A DNA stretch of 64,000 bases from Mycobacterium sp. GA-1285 (GTDB lineage Bacteria > Actinomycetota > Actinomycetes > Mycobacteriales > Mycobacteriaceae). Location: positions 1-64,000 of the forward strand of contig NZ_LQIS01000003.1 in NCBI RefSeq assembly GCF_001499905.1. Direction: 5' to 3'. The stretch's first letter is position 1; each line of letters begins with the position of its first letter. This document shows, in pieces, positions 25,208-34,180 of this stretch. The notes beneath the pieces were generated by a model. That model saw nothing but the letters and a program-made list of their open reading frames with translations. It ran no database searches and was not told the origin of the DNA. Made by a program: the position numbers and the translations under genes.

Positions 25208-27259
25208 TCAGGGCAGATAGAAGCCGCGGATTCGGTAGAAGCGGCCGCGGCCCAGCAGGGCATTGGCGGCCTGCAACCCGGACATGACCGCGGCCTCGAT
25301 GCACCCGGCGTTCATGCCGCAGTCGGTCCAGTCTCCCGCCAGTACGAGGTTGTCGTAGCCGCCCTCGTCGGGGCGCAGCCGGTACTTGTCCGAGCCCGGC
25401 ACCGATTGCACGTAGCGGTCGGACGGATCGATGTTGACGCTGACATGCTGGGTGGCCAACGCGTCGCGTCCGCGATGCCCGTCGACGCCGCAGAGCAAGT
25501 GCCACGCGAAGCCGTCGGCGGTTGTCGCACCGGGCAGATACAGCCCGACATCGTGGTCGAGATATTGGACGGCGGCGGCGTGCACGGCGTCGCGGCTGCG
25601 GCGGACGTAGTCGTCATGGGGTTCGTCGGCCGGCCACGCCGCGTCGAAGGCGCCGCAGAAGTAGGCGACGGTGCCCGGTCGATCGTCGGCCGGCCAACCC
25701 TCCGCCCACAACGTCTGCGGCATCGAGGCCCACGTGTCGAACGGAGGCACGTAGGCACTGGTCGTCACCCCCGGGCGGGGCCAGCCCAAGGCCGGTTCGT
25801 CCGGTCGCAGCCAGATCTGGAACGCCTGAGTCGCGACTGTCCGCACGTGGTGGGTCATCGCCCGCCACTCGGGCTGATCGTCGATGAGCTCTGCGGCGAC
25901 CAGTTCCACCATGCTCAGCGACACCGCGAGCACGACATGATCGAAATCGATTCCACGCCGCAGTGTTCGCTGCTCGACGTCGCAGCGGTCGCCGAAATGC
26001 GATTCGAGCGTGTGCATTCCGGGGCGACCCCGAACCTGCTCGGCGAGCGGTTCGCTCGGGAAGACGGGCAGCCCACCCATCCGCACCAATGGCTGGTACT
26101 CGTCGACGCCGTCGGCCAGTGCGAGTTGGCGGCCCATACCGACGGCCTCGATGTGTCGGCGTTCCGCGTCCAGGTGCAGGCTGTCGACACGGTGGAAGAA
26201 CTCGAACCGGACACCGCGCCTGTGCAGCACCTGATAGATGGGCGCGATCACGATCTCGCCCATCCCCGCGGTCATCTTCCAGAAGATCGCTCCTTTGTAT
26301 TCGAAAAGCACCAGGCCCGTGAGGAATACGGCAAGCCCGGCCGCGAACGCGGGTCGCTGCGGATCGCCATTGGCATACCCGAAGACCAGATCGTAGAGAC
26401 CGCGGATCAACGGGAACTCCAGGACATCGGGATGAGCGCCGTGACGCAGGATCCACTGTCCGAAGTCCTCGTCGTTGATGGCGCGGAAACCGCGCGGGTC
26501 GGTCACGAGGTTGTCGACGACGAGCCCGCGAACCACCGCCACCACGAGCGAGACCAGCAGCCATGACCGTCGGTGATCGGGTCGATGTTCGCAGTCGAGG
26601 GTCTCGCCGACGGCGGCGACGGCAGCGTCGAGCGGCGCCGCCGATGACTGCGGGTTGGTCGCGGCGATCAGCGCCGCCAGCGCCGCGCGCTGCACCGATT
26701 CGATGGCGGTTTCGGCCGACGGCGGGTGCGGGGATGGCGACAGCACCAGACCGACCGGCTCGGTGTCGCGCAGTGAGCGGGTGAAGTCGACAAGCAGCTG
26801 CGCGGCCCGACGCAGGAAGCCGACGGCGGTGATCTCGCGTCCGGCCGACTCCGGCTCGCCCGGCAGCTCGTCGTTGCGGGTGAACGTGCCCAGCCAGGTC
26901 AGCCAGTCGTCACCCCACCGGTCCGCCAGCCCGAGGTTGTCGGCGGGAATCAACGCCTGGTCCCAGGTGTGGATCGGAGCCGCGGGATCCGTTGTGGCGC
27001 GGTCGAGTTCGGTATAGCACTCGCGAAGCAGTCCGAAGGCGTTCTCGTAGGAGCCCAGCCAAATGTGCAGCCCGTGTTCCTCGATGCGGCCGTGAGGTCC
27101 GCGGCTGGAGGCGGCCTTACCGCCCAGTCGCCAACCGCGCTGGTAGACGGTGATCGAGTCGAACCGGTCTTGCCAGCCGGGCTCGCTGAGCCGCCAGGCC
27201 GCGCTGAGCCCGGCCATGCCGCCGCCGAGGACGGCGACCTTGCCTCCGGGCCGTTTCAC
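25208..27259 (-). CDS. FAD-dependent amine-oxidase-type enzyme (phytoene desaturase/hydroxysqualene dehydroxylase-like)
   Basis: A 683-residue flavoenzyme. The N-terminal dinucleotide-binding motif VAVLGGGMAGLSAAW (Gly12-Gly17) is followed by the GRLGGK-like GWRLGGKAAS and HGLHIWLGSYENAF, as in carotenoid desaturases and HpnE-like oxidoreductases. The C-terminal LVLAGDWTDCGMNAGCIEAA is the FAD-binding end of the same family. It is about 200 residues longer than those enzymes. A desaturation or dehydroxylation of an isoprenoid is inferred. Its GTG overlaps the cyclase stop (GTGA), making it the last gene of a coupled four-gene operon. An isoprenyl diphosphate synthase lies just beyond the operon promoter, which supports the isoprenoid idea. 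Confidence 0.8.
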   Translation of the reverse strand: MKRPGGKVAVLGGGMAGLSAAWRLSEPGWQDRFDSITVYQRGWRLGGKAASSRGPHGRIEEHGLHIWLGSYENAFGLLRECYTELDRATTDPAAPIHTWDQALIPADNLGLADRWGDDWLTWLGTFTRNDELPGEPESAGREITAVGFLRRAAQLLVDFTRSLRDTEPVGLVLSPSPHPPSAETAIESVQRAALAALIAATNPQSSAAPLDAAVAAVGETLDCEHRPDHRRSWLLVSLVVAVVRGLVVDNLVTDPRGFRAINDEDFGQWILRHGAHPDVLEFPLIRGLYDLVFGYANGDPQRPAFAAGLAVFLTGLVLFEYKGAIFWKMTAGMGEIVIAPIYQVLHRRGVRFEFFHRVDSLHLDAERRHIEAVGMGRQLALADGVDEYQPLVRMGGLPVFPSEPLAEQVRGRPGMHTLESHFGDRCDVEQRTLRRGIDFDHVVLAVSLSMVELVAAELIDDQPEWRAMTHHVRTVATQAFQIWLRPDEPALGWPRPGVTTSAYVPPFDTWASMPQTLWAEGWPADDRPGTVAYFCGAFDAAWPADEPHDDYVRRSRDAVHAAAVQYLDHDVGLYLPGATTADGFAWHLLCGVDGHRGRDALATQHVSVNIDPSDRYVQSVPGSDKYRLRPDEGGYDNLVLAGDWTDCGMNAGCIEAAVMSGLQAANALLGRGRFYRIRGFYLP

Positions 27260-30200
27260 GCCAGCAGGGCGCGTGCCCGGGTCAGCTCGGGCCAGGTGCT
27301 GTCCGGCGGAAACCGCCCGACGGCATTGGCGAGGAGCTCGCGCTCCGAGTCACCGCCCAGCTGGTGAAGATCGGCGGCGGTGCGCAATTCGAAGATGGCC
27401 GCGCCTTGACTGCGCGCCAGCGCTAAAGCTTCCCGCAGGGAGCGGTCGCGGGCGTCGGTATCGACTTCGGTGTGCGCCCGCAACCGGGAAAGCTCGGCAT
27501 CGTAGAAGTGCACGTCCGTTTCGGCTGCCAGCTGCAGCGCCGCGTCGAGCCGCGTGCGGGCTTCGCCGGTCCTGCCCGCCGCGAACAGGAGCCTCGCCAC
27601 GATGCTGTCGTAGAAGGTGAGAAACATTCGTACTTCGGCTGCGCGCCAGGCTTCGACGAGCATAGTCATGGTGCCGATGTGCGTTTCCAAAGCGGCAGGC
27701 TCGACATCGTCGGCGGCCAGTGCCCGCAACCCGTCGACGGTGCACTGCTGGGTCGCGGCGATGAGCGCGAACGCGTCGAACCCATACCGTTCGGCGTCGG
27801 CCGCCAATGCGGCGACGGTCGTTGCGGCCCGGCCGAGGTCGCCGGCTTCGATGTACATCCACGCTTGGTAGCTTCGCGCGTAGGCGGCGCTGTACGGGCC
27901 CTGCGGGAAACCGAGGTGTTCGACGCGGCGAGCGGTGCGGTCGAATTCTGCTTGCGCACCCGCGGAGTCGCCCATCACCAGCCGGGCAGCAGCCAGGTGC
28001 GTGTAAATCGACGCCAGGGGCTCGTTGGGAGTGAACCAGTGCGCCTCGTCCTCTCCGGCGCCGACGTCGGTGCGCGCCGCCACCGATTCCAAACCTTCTC
28101 TCGCTGCGACGAATTGGCCTCGGTACCACGCCAGCATCGCGAACCCTGCATCGTTGTTCACCAGGAACCATGCGACGTTTCCCGCCTGGCCGGCGCGAAC
28201 GGTGGTGAGCACTTGCTCGGCACGTTTGAGGTCCGCGCGGGTGGCGAAATAGCCGTACAGCGCCGTCATCGTGGTCAGGAACTCCTCGGTGAGTTCGGTG
28301 CCCACCAGTTGCAGGCAGCGTTCGAAATCGATGGCTGCCAAGGCGCTGGAGGTGCCCTCGACCGCCGACGCGAGAAAGCCTCGGCGGAGCCGGATCTCGA
28401 CTTCCCGCCGGTCGCGGTGGCTGCCCGGCGCCATGCGCTCGACCCGTGTGATCGCCTCGTTGAGGAAGCCGAGGGATTCTCCGAGGGCCCCGCGTCGCCG
28501 AGCGTCGGAAGCGGCCTGCTGGTACGCCGTCGCCCCGTCGTCGAATCGATGTGCCTCGTCGTAATGCCGTGCGGCAAGCCGCCAGTCGGGCTTCGCGTCG
28601 GCAGATCCGGCATCCAGGGCCGCGGCGATCCGGCCGTGCAAAGCCCGCCGGACGCTCGGCGGGGACAACTCGTAGGCGACCTCGCGGAGCAGTTCGTGGC
28701 GGAAACGGAAGGTGTCGGCGCTCGTCCGTTCGATGACGCGGGCGTCCTCGAGGGCGCCGAGGACGTCGTCGACGTCGGCTTCGGGTAGGTCCGTCGCCGA
28801 CAGCAGCAGTTGGCGGTCGAACTCCCTGCCGATGGTGGCGGCGGCCTCCACGACGGGCACGGTGTTACGCGTCGCGCGCAACCTCGACAACAACGACTCG
28901 TACAGCGCATCGGGGACATGCCCGTCATGGGCTGCCGTCAGCGGCACGCGGTCGAGCGCCGTGACGACCTCCTCGATGTACAGCGGCACCCCGTCGCATC
29001 GCTGCCGCACGGATCTGCGGACATCGGTGGACAGTTCGGGGGCGAGCGCGACGATCAATGCGTCGGTGTCGTCGTCGGTCAGGGGATTGAGGTCGAAGAT
29101 CTTGACGTCACCGGGCAGCTTGGTCGCATCCCGCGCAGTGATCACCACGAGGATGCGGCCGAGCCGGGCGTTCAAGAACCTATCGACCACATCCACCGTC
29201 GACGGGTCGAACCAGTGCAGGTCTTCGATCACCAGAAGCGCCGAATCCCGGCCGACGCAGGCGATGAGGTAGTCGTGAATGGTCTCGGCGATGTCCTCGT
29301 ACAGCTTGCCGCCTTCGGCTTCGGCTGCTTGATAACCCGCCTCGGCGGAGATTCCCAGCACCGGCGCCAGCCGCGGCACCGTGGTCGTCGGATCCCGCCC
29401 GAGGTCGGTGATCTCCTTCTCGAGCAGGCGTAGTCGTTCGCTTTGGGCGGTGAGGCGGGTTATGCCACAACGGCGCTCGAGTAGATCTCGAATGGGGTGA
29501 AGGCCCGCGGTGGTGTGGAACGGTGAGCCGAAGACCGTGAGGGCTGTGGCCCCGGACTGCTCGGCGAGGTCGACGGCCGCCTGCGCGAGGCGGCTCTTGC
29601 CGATGCCGGCCTCACCCACGAACGCGACCGCCGTCTCGAGGGTCCCCGCTTGCGCACGCGCCCAACATTTCTCGAGGTAGGTCAGCTCGTCGAGACGCCC
29701 GACCAACGGGCCCAAGGCAATTCGGGTCGGTGTAGCCCGCTCGCCGAGCACCTCGTGGTGAGCAACCGGTTCCTCCACGCCCTTCACGGGTTGTGGCGGC
29801 CGCGATGCGAGGTCGAAGGTGTCGCGGATCAGTGGTTCGACGGCATCGCTGACCACGACGGTGCCCGGCGGCGCGATGCTGGACACTCTCGCGGTGAGGT
29901 TCGCGGCGAATCCGTAGACGTCGTCTTGGCCGGTGTCGAGATACACCAGACCGCGGTGCACGCCGACGCGGACACTGACATCGACGCCGAAGCGCTCGCG
30001 GGCCTGCGCGCTGAGCCGGGCCACGTCGCGGGTGATCTCCAGCCCGGCCTGCACCGCCCGGCGGACGTCGTTCTCGTGGGCTTGGGGATAGCCGAAGACC
30101 ACGAGCAGGCCATCGCCTTTCGTCGACCCGATGTGGCCCTCGTAGCGGTCGACGATGCGCTGCACCTGATCGCGGTACTTGCCGACGATGATGCGGTACG

Positions 30201-30447
30201 CCTCTGGCTCGATGCGGGTCGAGAGCACGGTGGAGTCGACGAGGTCGCAGAACAGCAGCGTCAGCCGGCGTAGTTCGCCGCCGGTCGCCGGCGCCGCCAG
30301 GAGGTCTTCGGCGTCGGGATTTCTGCGGTCGACGGCCAGCACCCGCTCGGCCAACGAGGTCGCGGTCGCCCGGTCACCGCGGTTGATGGCTTGCACCGCT
30401 CGATCAAGCAACTCATCGACCGCTCGCCGGTGATCGCGTTCGGTCAC
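27256..30447 (-). CDS. Class III nucleotide cyclase fused to AAA ATPase and TPR region
   Basis: A 1063-residue signalling protein. After about 55 residues of short helices comes a class III cyclase domain. Its metal-binding Asp residues are in LFCDLVDST and KGDGLLVVFG. The purine-specifying Lys is in STKGDG and Asp in DDVYG, and the transition-state Asn/Arg are in NLTARV, so it looks catalytically complete. An AAA/STAND-type ATPase follows, with Walker A GEAGIGKS at about 283-290 and Walker B LLVIEDLHWFD near 406. The last 450 residues are helical TPR-like repeats. Unlike several Mycobacterium tuberculosis cyclase-ATPases it has no LuxR helix-turn-helix at the end. It is coupled on both sides by GTGA overlaps, so its cyclic nucleotide output is tied to the surrounding enzymes. 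Confidence 0.88.
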   Translation of the reverse strand: MTERDHRRAVDELLDRAVQAINRGDRATATSLAERVLAVDRRNPDAEDLLAAPATGGELRRLTLLFCDLVDSTVLSTRIEPEAYRIIVGKYRDQVQRIVDRYEGHIGSTKGDGLLVVFGYPQAHENDVRRAVQAGLEITRDVARLSAQARERFGVDVSVRVGVHRGLVYLDTGQDDVYGFAANLTARVSSIAPPGTVVVSDAVEPLIRDTFDLASRPPQPVKGVEEPVAHHEVLGERATPTRIALGPLVGRLDELTYLEKCWARAQAGTLETAVAFVGEAGIGKSRLAQAAVDLAEQSGATALTVFGSPFHTTAGLHPIRDLLERRCGITRLTAQSERLRLLEKEITDLGRDPTTTVPRLAPVLGISAEAGYQAAEAEGGKLYEDIAETIHDYLIACVGRDSALLVIEDLHWFDPSTVDVVDRFLNARLGRILVVITARDATKLPGDVKIFDLNPLTDDDTDALIVALAPELSTDVRRSVRQRCDGVPLYIEEVVTALDRVPLTAAHDGHVPDALYESLLSRLRATRNTVPVVEAAATIGREFDRQLLLSATDLPEADVDDVLGALEDARVIERTSADTFRFRHELLREVAYELSPPSVRRALHGRIAAALDAGSADAKPDWRLAARHYDEAHRFDDGATAYQQAASDARRRGALGESLGFLNEAITRVERMAPGSHRDRREVEIRLRRGFLASAVEGTSSALAAIDFERCLQLVGTELTEEFLTTMTALYGYFATRADLKRAEQVLTTVRAGQAGNVAWFLVNNDAGFAMLAWYRGQFVAAREGLESVAARTDVGAGEDEAHWFTPNEPLASIYTHLAAARLVMGDSAGAQAEFDRTARRVEHLGFPQGPYSAAYARSYQAWMYIEAGDLGRAATTVAALAADAERYGFDAFALIAATQQCTVDGLRALAADDVEPAALETHIGTMTMLVEAWRAAEVRMFLTFYDSIVARLLFAAGRTGEARTRLDAALQLAAETDVHFYDAELSRLRAHTEVDTDARDRSLREALALARSQGAAIFELRTAADLHQLGGDSERELLANAVGRFPPDSTWPELTRARALLA

Positions 30448-31016
30448 AGCTCGATGAACACCTTTACGATCTGGTCGCCCTTGCCGTCCGGATATCCCAC
30501 CCGAACGTCGCCGAAGTAGACCGATCCGGGCAGTCCGGTGGCGTCGACCTTGATCTGGAAGGTCACTTCGGTGGGTCCCAGGACGCCGAGCGGCCTCAGT
30601 TGCGAATCCCTCCCGGCGCTGGGCAGAAATGTGATCCGATCGTTCGGTATGGAGTGGTAGCCGTTGGACAGAGGTGTCGCCAAAGCGAGTTGACGCTGCA
30701 GTTCGACGCGGATGGTCGGGAACTTCTGCGAGTGCACGGTGCGCTTGGCCGGCGTGGGCGCGGCGGCGCTCGAAGAACTCGCGGCGCCGCTCGCAGCGCT
30801 CGCGGATCCGCAGCCACAGTCACCGATCGGTGCACAGGTCTTCTGTGACGACCAGCAGTTGAGCGCAGCGGTGGTGAAGGCGAGGCTGCCTTTGATCGCG
30901 ACATCCGTGAGTTGTCGGATCGTGGCCGTGCAGTCGTGTGGTAGGGGGCGTTGCGGGTGGGGCTCGCCGACGTCGATGCGACCGGCTGGCCCGCGGACGG
31001 TGTGGCTGCAATTCAT
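30444..31016 (-). CDS. Uncharacterised helix plus beta-domain protein A
   Basis: A 190-residue protein of no recognised family. A helical N-terminus (IRQLTDVAIKGSLAF, ALNCWSSQ) leads to a Cys/Gly-rich patch (CAPIGDCGCG) and an Ala/Ser linker. The second half is beta-rich and ends TEVTFQIKVDATGLPG to QIVKVFIEL, like a small immunoglobulin-type domain. The open frame continues upstream, but ATG 31016 has AAGGGG 5 bases before it and overlaps the upstream stop as TGATG. The downstream cyclase overlaps as GTGA. The architecture resembles the 211-residue protein at 32496-33131, suggesting two related subunits of one complex. Composition is like the neighbours, so it is native to the operon. Confidence 0.7.
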   Translation of the reverse strand: MNCSHTVRGPAGRIDVGEPHPQRPLPHDCTATIRQLTDVAIKGSLAFTTAALNCWSSQKTCAPIGDCGCGSASAASGAASSSSAAAPTPAKRTVHSQKFPTIRVELQRQLALATPLSNGYHSIPNDRITFLPSAGRDSQLRPLGVLGPTEVTFQIKVDATGLPGSVYFGDVRVGYPDGKGDQIVKVFIEL

Positions 31017-32410
31017 CAGTGCCCCTTGTGTTGTGGGCTCTCGCCGAGCATCAGGCCGAAGATTCGCCAGGGGTCGGTCGCCATCCGGGCGGATACTTTG
31101 GCGCCGAACTCGGCCATCTCCGTCGGATCGAAACCGCATTGGGCCCAGTGGTTCACCAGTTCGGCGTATTCGGTCGAGACCTCGGTGACGCAGCTGGCCC
31201 ACAGGTCGACGGCCTCGGCGACGGCGGGAGGGAAGGACTGTTGGCACCCGCACGGCGCCGGCGCGGCCGCCGAGGCGCAGACCGTCGGATCGATCGGCTT
31301 GGCCGGCTTGCCGGTGGGAACGGATACCTTCCAACCGACGAGGCCCGGCGGCGGGTTCAGTGCGCAGTCGACGAGCATGTGCTCGCCGATCGCGGCGTAT
31401 CCGCCGATGAGGGCGAACATGAGGGTGGCGAGCGGCGGTACGCCGGCGAACTTCACCTCCTTCAGGGTGGTGATGCGGACGCCGCGCTCTTCCTTCTCGA
31501 AGCTGATGTAGCCGCGGTCGAGGACAGTGAACCCGTCGTCGGTGGTGTTGGCGCGGCCGTCGTCGATGTCGTAGTTGACGAACGCGCCATCATCCTTCTC
31601 GCCCTTCCAGTACTTGATCGCCGTCCTGATGCGGTAGCCCGGGACGACGCCGCACAACGTGCTGATGCTTTCCAGCACCCTGCTCCAGCCGTAGCTGTCC
31701 GGCGTTTTCGGGATGGGCTTCATGTCGCAGAAGAACGGGCAGCAGTTGTCCCAGTTGAGTGGGTCGACCACCTTCTTCACTTTGTCGACGGTCAACCCGT
31801 CGCGGAAATATCTGACCTTCAAGACGGCGTACTCGCCGCACGCGTCGCGCCGGATGCCGTACTTGTACGACGCGCTGCGCACATACAGAAGGAGCTCTTC
31901 GCTGACCAGTCCCTCGTTTGCTGCCCTTTCAATGACCTCGAGGAAACTCTCCTGACCTTGAAGGTCGCCGCCGAACAAATCCAGCAGCGCCTGGCCACCG
32001 GAGTCAGATTCGAGCCCAGTTGGGCCCGGAACGGCCACCGACAATGCGTTCGCAAACAGCTCGCGCTCCTCCTCGGCGCGACCGGTCAACTGCCAGTGAG
32101 CGCCGATGACGTAGAGGAGCCGGGCCATCTCGACGGGCTCGATGCCGACGTCCTCCTGCACCTCGGTGTCACTGCGCATCTCGCCGAACTCACGTAAGGC
32201 GGCTGTGCGCGAGGGAAATTCGGTCTGATCAGGATCCACCGAAAGTTCGCGAACGAAGCGTCGGATATCACCGAACCAGCCCTGACGACCCGGGCCGGTG
32301 GTTCCCGGCAGGAACGCCTCGACTGTCTCGGTGACGTTGGGGTCGTCAAGGGCAACGACGGCGTCGTCGAGGGCACCGTAGAGCGCGAGCACGGAGTGAA
32401 GGGTGGCCAT
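31016..32410 (-). CDS. Uncharacterised 464-residue protein, first gene of the cyclase operon
   Basis: No family recognised. The N-terminal 180 residues are helical and acidic. A middle part of mixed structure has clustered Cys (NWDNCCPFFCDM) and a strand-rich stretch (VLDRGYISFEKEERGVRITTLKEV), which could be a lipid-binding SRPBCC-like fold. A hydrophobic segment follows (PPLATLMFALIGGYAAIG). A Cys-rich linker leads to a C-terminal amphipathic helix pair (AVDLWASCVTEVSTEYAELV) reminiscent of phasins. The ATG has GGAGGAG 7 bases upstream. It heads the operon: its stop overlaps the next start (TGATG). It may be a scaffold or a hydrophobic-ligand carrier, which is inference only. Confidence 0.7.
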   Translation of the reverse strand: MATLHSVLALYGALDDAVVALDDPNVTETVEAFLPGTTGPGRQGWFGDIRRFVRELSVDPDQTEFPSRTAALREFGEMRSDTEVQEDVGIEPVEMARLLYVIGAHWQLTGRAEEERELFANALSVAVPGPTGLESDSGGQALLDLFGGDLQGQESFLEVIERAANEGLVSEELLLYVRSASYKYGIRRDACGEYAVLKVRYFRDGLTVDKVKKVVDPLNWDNCCPFFCDMKPIPKTPDSYGWSRVLESISTLCGVVPGYRIRTAIKYWKGEKDDGAFVNYDIDDGRANTTDDGFTVLDRGYISFEKEERGVRITTLKEVKFAGVPPLATLMFALIGGYAAIGEHMLVDCALNPPPGLVGWKVSVPTGKPAKPIDPTVCASAAAPAPCGCQQSFPPAVAEAVDLWASCVTEVSTEYAELVNHWAQCGFDPTEMAEFGAKVSARMATDPWRIFGLMLGESPQHKGH

Positions 32411-32438
32411 TCGCGTCTCCTCCCCCCAGGGGTGGGCT

Positions 32439-32446
32439 TAGCATAC
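32439..32446. promoter_or_regulatory. Overlapping divergent -10 boxes of the two isoprenoid-locus operons
   Basis: TAGCAT at 32439-32444 reads as a rightward TANNNT box. The complement of 32441-32446, TATGCT, reads as a leftward one. The two start codons on either side (32410 leftward, 32496 rightward) are 85 bases apart. RNA polymerase cannot occupy both boxes at once, so the two operons should compete or be switched. Confidence 0.45.
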
Positions 32447-32495
32447 CGTGGCATCGCCTCATCAGCAGGCTATTGCCGGGGAGGTAAAACGGCTT

Positions 32496-33131
32496 ATGAC
32501 CCGCACGTTTGGCGAGGAGGGGAGCCTTGGAGACCTTCCGTGGGCGTCGGTGTTCGACCCCGCCGCCAATGCCCGCGCACTGAGCGCGATCCAAGCGGAG
32601 GGATTCCGGGCGGCCAGCCAGCTCGTCGACCGGTTCGTGCGCCTTACCCGGTCGGATGGTGACTCCACCATGACGGCGGATCGAGCGCCGAGTTCACCGG
32701 ACCTCGAGCAGCTCACCCGCGCGTGGTGGTCGATGGTGGGGCAGTTTCTGCTCGGTGGCGGCCGGGCTCGCGAGACGGAACTCGACCTGTCCGGTCCGGG
32801 AGGGCAGCAGGGCGTTGTCCTGGAGTCGACGATACCCGGACGTGCCGAGACGGTGGTGTGGTTGCACAATCGCACCGACGAAGATTTCGGGCGAATCCGG
32901 TTGCGGTGCAGCGATCTTCTCGCGCGAAGCGGCTCGGTGATCAGCTCACACGAGTTGGTCTTGGACCCGGAGGTGCTGGAGATGCCGCCGCGATCTAGCC
33001 GAGGAATCGCTGTGGCACTTGAGGTTTCGGACTCAACGCAACCGGGCGTGTACCGGGGAACCCTGCTCGTCGACGCCGACGACAGCCTGTGGCTTCCGGT
33101 GGCGCTCACGATGCGAGCGCCGACGTCATGA
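32496..33131 (+). CDS. Uncharacterised helix plus beta-domain protein B
   Basis: A 211-residue protein of no recognised family, built like protein A. The N-terminal half is helical (IQAEGFRAASQLVDRF, then LTRAWWSMVGQFLLGG). The C-terminal 100 residues look like an Ig-type beta-sandwich (TVVWLHNRTDEDFGRIRLRC to GVYRGTLLVDADDSLWLPV). I chose ATG 32496 because GGGGAGG lies 11 bases upstream and the likely -10 box at 32439 would put the transcript start near 32451. GTG 32448 is a longer alternative adding 16 residues. It overlaps the isoprenyl synthase start as ATGA, so the two proteins are translationally coupled and probably work together. Confidence 0.7.
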   Translation: MTRTFGEEGSLGDLPWASVFDPAANARALSAIQAEGFRAASQLVDRFVRLTRSDGDSTMTADRAPSSPDLEQLTRAWWSMVGQFLLGGGRARETELDLSGPGGQQGVVLESTIPGRAETVVWLHNRTDEDFGRIRLRCSDLLARSGSVISSHELVLDPEVLEMPPRSSRGIAVALEVSDSTQPGVYRGTLLVDADDSLWLPVALTMRAPTS

Positions 33132-34180
33132 CCAGCACGGCCGATCGGGCCGACCTGGTGGCGTCGGTCGACGAGCGATTGCGCGAGGTGGCGCGCACGG
33201 TGCGGCGCGCGATGTTGGACGCGTTGCCGGACGGGGAGCCGGGCCGTTGGCTCTATGCGCCGATGCGCGAGTATCCGTCCCGACCCGGTAAGGCGTTGCG
33301 CCCAGCACTGTGTCTGGCCGCCAGCCGGGCGTTCGGTGCCGAATCAGACGACGCGCTCGGTGTCGCCGTCGCGATCGAGTTGCTGCACAACGCTTTTCTC
33401 GTGCACGACGACATCGCCGACGGCAGTGAGATGCGTCGTGGGAGGCCGACGTTGGCGGCGAGCTACGGGATCGCGGCGGCGCTCAACGCAGGCGACGGAC
33501 TGGCCGTCGTGGCGGGACAGGTGCTGCGGCGTGCCACCCGCCGCCTGGACCGCAACCTGGCCGACCTGGTGTGGGCCGAGTTCGACACGATGGCGATGCG
33601 CACGCTCGAGGGCCAGGCGCTCGAAGTGGGTTGGCAAGCCGACCACGACGAGGATCTGGGCCCCTCGGACTATCTCGAGCTGATCATGCACAAGACGTGT
33701 TGGTACACCACGATCCACCCGTTGCGCGTTGGCGCGATCGTCGGTTCCCGGGGCACCGCGGAGCTTGCCCCGCTGGTGCGCTTCGGCTTTCACTTCGGCG
33801 CGGCGTTTCAGATCCGTGACGACCTGCTCAACCTCATCGGCGACGAACGGTTGTACGGCAAGGAGATCCTCGGCGACCTGTACGAGGGCAAGCGGACGCT
33901 GACGCTGATGCATCTGCTGTCCACGGTGCAGGGAGCGGATAGGGAGTTCGTCCGGAAGTATCTGCGGTTGCGGCGTTCTGAGCGGTCGCGGGAGGTTGTG
34001 CTGCGGATCCGCGCCCTGATGGACGAGTACGGCAGCATCGACTTCACCGGGCAGTACGCGGAAGGCATCCTCCTCGTCGCCGAGGAGTATTTCGAGGAGG
34101 CGTTCGCCGGTGCCCGACCCGGTCCGGATCTGGACTTCCTGCGTGCGCTGGTGCCCTACGTGTGGTCGAGGTGGCGGTAG
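33128..34180 (+). CDS. Isoprenyl (polyprenyl) diphosphate synthase
   Basis: A 350-residue trans-prenyltransferase that condenses isopentenyl diphosphate with an allylic diphosphate. The first Asp-rich motif is D94-D-I-A-D98 followed by MRRGRPT. The second is D231-D-L-L-N, where the last Asp of DDxxD is Asn. KALRPALCLAA and LEGQALEVGW are also typical. The residues before the first motif (ELLHNAFLVHDD) bear on chain length, but product size (C15, C20 or longer) cannot be fixed by eye. The ATGA overlap with the upstream gene and the divergent flavoenzyme operon make it the likely source of an isoprenoid for that locus. It converges on the leftward membrane protein. Confidence 0.9.
   Translation: MTSTADRADLVASVDERLREVARTVRRAMLDALPDGEPGRWLYAPMREYPSRPGKALRPALCLAASRAFGAESDDALGVAVAIELLHNAFLVHDDIADGSEMRRGRPTLAASYGIAAALNAGDGLAVVAGQVLRRATRRLDRNLADLVWAEFDTMAMRTLEGQALEVGWQADHDEDLGPSDYLELIMHKTCWYTTIHPLRVGAIVGSRGTAELAPLVRFGFHFGAAFQIRDDLLNLIGDERLYGKEILGDLYEGKRTLTLMHLLSTVQGADREFVRKYLRLRRSERSREVVLRIRALMDEYGSIDFTGQYAEGILLVAEEYFEEAFAGARPGPDLDFLRALVPYVWSRWR

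Noticed and set aside
24404..26566. Rightward open frame of 720 codons
   Set aside because: It lies opposite the M15 lipoprotein and the amine oxidase, both of which have clear family motifs. The product of this frame has none.
27472..28788. Rightward frame of 438 codons over the cyclase-ATPase
   Set aside because: Antisense shadow of the TPR region, with no motif and no ribosome-binding site.
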